Source: Actinomycetota bacterium (GTDB lineage: Bacteria > Actinomycetota > Acidimicrobiia > Spongiisociales > UBA5794). Taken from it: a DNA stretch of 7,213 nt. The notes beneath the pieces are model-generated. The model was not told where the DNA came from. It searched no databases and saw nothing but the letters and a program-made list of their open reading frames with translations. The stretch spans positions 1-7,213 of the forward strand of contig QMQC01000086.1 in the NCBI GenBank assembly GCA_003648875.1, read 5' to 3'. The position numbers were made by a program, and so were the translations under genes. Shown piece by piece: positions 5,483-7,213 of this stretch (position 1 is the stretch's first letter; each line of letters starts with the position of its first letter).

Positions 5483-5510
5483 TTGACTTTCTGGCTATAG
5501 CCAGTATGAT
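5483..5510 (+). promoter_or_regulatory. Promoter of the mobile mystery A/B operon, leaderless
   Basis: TTGACT (5483-5488), a 16-nt spacer and TATGAT (5505-5510) are close to the sigma-70/SigA consensus. Only six bases separate the -10 from ATG 5517, so the predicted start site falls at or beside the initiating A and the message would be leaderless. No ribosome site is present, in agreement. The surrounding 5473-5490 is AT-rich, which should ease opening. Confidence 0.75.
5491..5504. promoter_or_regulatory. Main operator CTGGCTATAGCCAG inside the promoter spacer
   Basis: This 14-bp perfect palindrome fills all but two bases of the spacer between -35 and -10. A dimer bound here must exclude RNA polymerase. 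The XRE-type regulator encoded immediately downstream is the obvious ligand, giving autorepression of the kind seen in toxin-antitoxin operons. The binding itself is inferred; the palindrome is seen. Confidence 0.75.
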
Positions 5511-5516
5511 GCGTTC

Positions 5517-5984
5517 ATGGCACGAGACAATTACCTCGCACGACGGCGGCTGGATCAACGATTCGATGCGATCAGGCCCCTCATAGGTTCTCCCCGGCCC
5601 CACCGGGGCTGGATTCGCGCGATTCGTGATGCCCTCGGCATGTCGGGCTCTGAACTTGCAGGGCGCATGGGTATCAGCCCGAAGACCATTCACGACATCG
5701 AAAGCAGCGAGGTCGCTGAGACAATCAAGCTCGAGACCCTGCGGCGTGCGGCGGACGCACTCGAATGTGACCTCGTGTACGTGCTGGTCCCCCGGACGGA
5801 TCTTGACACGATGGTTCGGGAACGGTCGAGGAGAAAGGCCCACACACATCTGGATCCGGTGGCCCACCACAGGCGCCTTGAGGATCAGGCTGTCTCCGAT
5901 GCCGTGTTCGAGTCTCAGATCGGCGAGCTCGCCGAGCGCTTCGTGGACAAGCGCGGCTTGTGGAGGGATGACGAGACTCCATGA
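5517..5984 (+). CDS. mmpA: Mobile mystery protein A, XRE-type HTH regulator (probable antitoxin-like partner)
   Basis: This 155-residue protein matches the mobile mystery protein A family (TIGR02612), which is nearly always found beside mobile mystery protein B. The N-terminus (MARDNYLARRRLDQR) is basic. A helix-turn-helix spans residues 30-90, with GWIRAIRDALGMSGSELAGR, then MGISPKTIHDIESSEVAETI and LETLRRAADALECDLVYVL. This is the family's typical run ending in YVLVP. The C-terminal third is charged and helical (residues 94-155) and may contact the Fic partner. The stop TGA overlaps the next ATG (ATGA, 5981-5984). It most likely represses its own promoter through the palindromes at 5461-5504. 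Start ATG 5517 is supported by the -10 box six bases away. No exact [ST]xxxE[GN] Fic-inhibitory motif is present, so neutralisation of the partner, if any, works differently. Confidence 0.93.
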   Translation: MARDNYLARRRLDQRFDAIRPLIGSPRPHRGWIRAIRDALGMSGSELAGRMGISPKTIHDIESSEVAETIKLETLRRAADALECDLVYVLVPRTDLDTMVRERSRRKAHTHLDPVAHHRRLEDQAVSDAVFESQIGELAERFVDKRGLWRDDETP

Positions 5985-6571
5985 TCCGGGATCCTCTTGT
6001 CCCTGGCGGCGATGGTCACACCGCTTTGGGCGAGGACGATCGCCAAGGTCTCATCCCGAGCTACATCGCGACGCGGGGTGAGCTCTTCGAGGCCGAACAG
6101 CGCAACATCTCCGAGGCACTCCTCAGACGGGCTCCTCCAACGGGTGAACTACTCGATGACGGGTACCTTCGCGGTCTCCACAAAGCGATGTTTGGTGACG
6201 TGTGGTCTTGGGCTGGCATCTACCGCAACCGTGACACCAACCTCGGCCTGTCTTTCGAGCAGATTTCGGGAGCCGTTCGCTCCCTGGTCCTCGACACTGT
6301 CACATGGTTCGACTCGGCGACCTACGAGCCCGATGAAATGTCTATCAGATTCCATCACAGACTTGTCGCCATTCATCCGTTTCCAAACGGGAATGGTCGT
6401 CACGGCCGCATTGCCGCTGACTACCTGGTTGTGTCACTCGGTCAATCCCGATTCACTTGGGGTGCTGCGTCGGGTGTATCAATCGCGGAGTTGCGTCACA
6501 GCTACCTGACCGCTCTCCGAGCGGCAGATGGTGGCGACATGCGGGGTCTTCTACATTTCGCCCGAAGCTGA
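5981..6571 (+). CDS. mmpB: Mobile mystery protein B, Fic-domain protein
   Basis: This 196-residue protein belongs to the mobile mystery protein B family (TIGR02613). A conserved N-terminus, GLIPSYIATRGELFEAEQRN (residues 23-42), precedes the Fic domain. That domain includes LHKAMFGDVWSWAGIYRNRD (66-85) and the active-site loop HPFPNGNGRHGR (132-143). His132, Gly137, Asn138, Gly139, Arg140 and Arg143 match the HxFx[DE]GNGRxxR motif. Position 136 is Asn instead of the Asp/Glu that binds Mg in AMP-transferring Fic enzymes. From memory this Asn is common in the B family. The domain would modify a target protein with a nucleotide or related group, or has another role. No [ST]xxxE[GN] inhibitory helix is seen. 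GGAGGGA (5962-5968) and the ATGA overlap with gene A support coupled translation. Confidence 0.93.
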   Translation: MIRDPLVPGGDGHTALGEDDRQGLIPSYIATRGELFEAEQRNISEALLRRAPPTGELLDDGYLRGLHKAMFGDVWSWAGIYRNRDTNLGLSFEQISGAVRSLVLDTVTWFDSATYEPDEMSIRFHHRLVAIHPFPNGNGRHGRIAADYLVVSLGQSRFTWGAASGVSIAELRHSYLTALRAADGGDMRGLLHFARS

Positions 6572-6605
6572 AGCCCACGTGTCCATTCAGTGAGACGCTC
6601 TGACG

Positions 6606-7213
6606 TCACTTCCGAGAATCGAGCTCGGCGAAGCTGCCCTCGAGCGCTCTGTGGAGTTCCTCAACCAGACCGGGATCCCACTCGGAGTGGTCTGCCCTGA
6701 GAAACGACGTGTGATCGACGCGGTTGTCAAAGACCGCTGCCGGAATCGCAAAGGTTCCATCGTCGGTCTCGACGCCTATGGAGCGCCCTCCGCCGCGTTC
6801 CATCAACCACAGGAAGTCGTCGACGCCGTAGTCCCCGCGCATGACGACCTCGGGGACACCGTGGTGGAGAATCGATGCATCCCCCTCGAGGCCCGGAACG
6901 GCCCGGTCCAGGTTGCGACGACGGCTCTCCTCGGGTGTCACCCACACATAGAGCGCAGCTGCCCGGCTGAGAATGTCCGGCGACAGGTGGCGCAGCGAGA
7001 AGCTGTATCCGTACGGGTCGGGGAGTGGCGGCTGGGTGCCCTCGGGACCGCCTCTGGCGAACTCGATGAGCACGGTCGACACGCCAGGTTCGTAGCCGGC
7101 GAGCGTTGCGATCAGCTCGCGGGCATGTTCGGCGACCTCATCGTTCAGCGCCTCGGCCAATGACACGTGTACATCCTCAGCAAGCTCAGCGAACGGAGGG
7201 TTGAGGCCAACAC
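6606..7213 (-). CDS. Partial protein, possibly a P-loop kinase-like enzyme (N-terminus outside window)
   Basis: The frame is open from the window's right edge to TGA 6608-6606, with about 202 residues visible and no clear start needed inside it. A GTG at 7166 exists, but the residues before it (VGLNPPFAELAEDVHV) read as continuous coding sequence, so the gene probably begins beyond the window. STVLIEFARGG, YSFSLRHLSPDILSRAAALY and VWVTPEESRRRNLDRAVPGL resemble the core strand and Arg-rich lid region of nucleotide or zeta-type kinases. The rest (SILHHGVPEVVMRGDYGVDD, then RVDHTSFLRADHSEWDPGLV) is unfamiliar to me. A Walker A loop would lie outside the window, so the kinase idea is inference. 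It converges on mmpB with 34 nt between the stops and no evident terminator. Confidence 0.7.
   Translation of the reverse strand, partial: VGLNPPFAELAEDVHVSLAEALNDEVAEHARELIATLAGYEPGVSTVLIEFARGGPEGTQPPLPDPYGYSFSLRHLSPDILSRAAALYVWVTPEESRRRNLDRAVPGLEGDASILHHGVPEVVMRGDYGVDDFLWLMERGGGRSIGVETDDGTFAIPAAVFDNRVDHTSFLRADHSEWDPGLVEELHRALEGSFAELDSRK

Noticed and set aside
6589..6610. Possible terminator hairpin between mmpB and the converging gene (AGTGA/TCACT)
   Set aside because: The stem is only 5 bp with a 12-nt loop and no T-run on either strand, and it overlaps the stop of the minus-strand gene.
1..7213. CRISPR array, tRNA, rRNA, transposase or integrase
   Set aside because: No regularly spaced repeats, no cloverleaf-like sequence and no protein with transposase or integrase features was seen on either strand.

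Overview
The window is GC-rich bacterial chromosome with densely packed short genes on both strands. Several genes belong to families common in Actinomycetota: an SCO4226-like DUF4242 protein, a short winged-helix regulator beside a membrane protein, an actinobacterial-looking phosphoribosyltransferase, and a small FMTG-type membrane protein. At least three genes look leaderless, with a -10 hexamer ending 5-6 nt before the ATG, which also fits Actinomycetota. A deep-branching, perhaps Acidimicrobiia-like, actinomycete is my best guess. That is inference from protein flavour, not a phylogenetic result.

Layout. 1-1087 (+): an overlapping three-gene operon holds the end of a Gly/Ala-rich membrane peptide, a six-helix membrane protein interrupted by one in-frame TGA, and a winged-helix regulator of the HTH_34 type. 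1150-2525 (-): an SRPBCC/START-like protein, a three-helix membrane protein and a DUF4242 protein. 2688-2876 (-): a 62-residue two-helix membrane protein. 3046-3498 (+): a PaaI-like hotdog thioesterase, divergent from it. 3645-4280 (+): a secreted lipoprotein with its own good promoter and a 30-bp tandem duplication behind the lipobox. 4302-4390: a cluster of four short inverted repeats between genes. 4488-4997 (+): a PRPP-dependent phosphoribosyltransferase. 5037-5309 (-): an unrecognised 90-residue protein. 5517-6571 (+): the mobile mystery protein A / mobile mystery protein B pair, an XRE-type regulator and a Fic-domain protein. 6606 to the window end (-): a partial protein that may be the C-terminal part of a P-loop kinase-like enzyme.

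The most interesting locus is 5461-6571. The regulator and Fic genes overlap by ATGA. The promoter is strong, with TTGACT, a 16-nt spacer and TATGAT. The spacer is almost filled by a perfect 14-bp palindrome. A second copy of the same core lies exactly 32 bp upstream, about three helical turns away, and the predicted transcript starts at or very near the ATG. This looks like a compact, autoregulated toxin-antitoxin-like module whose operator can be read directly. The Fic motif carries Asn where AMP-transferring Fic proteins normally have Asp/Glu, so its chemistry is uncertain. The remaining genes look like ordinary unlinked housekeeping or accessory functions, apart from the evident operons.
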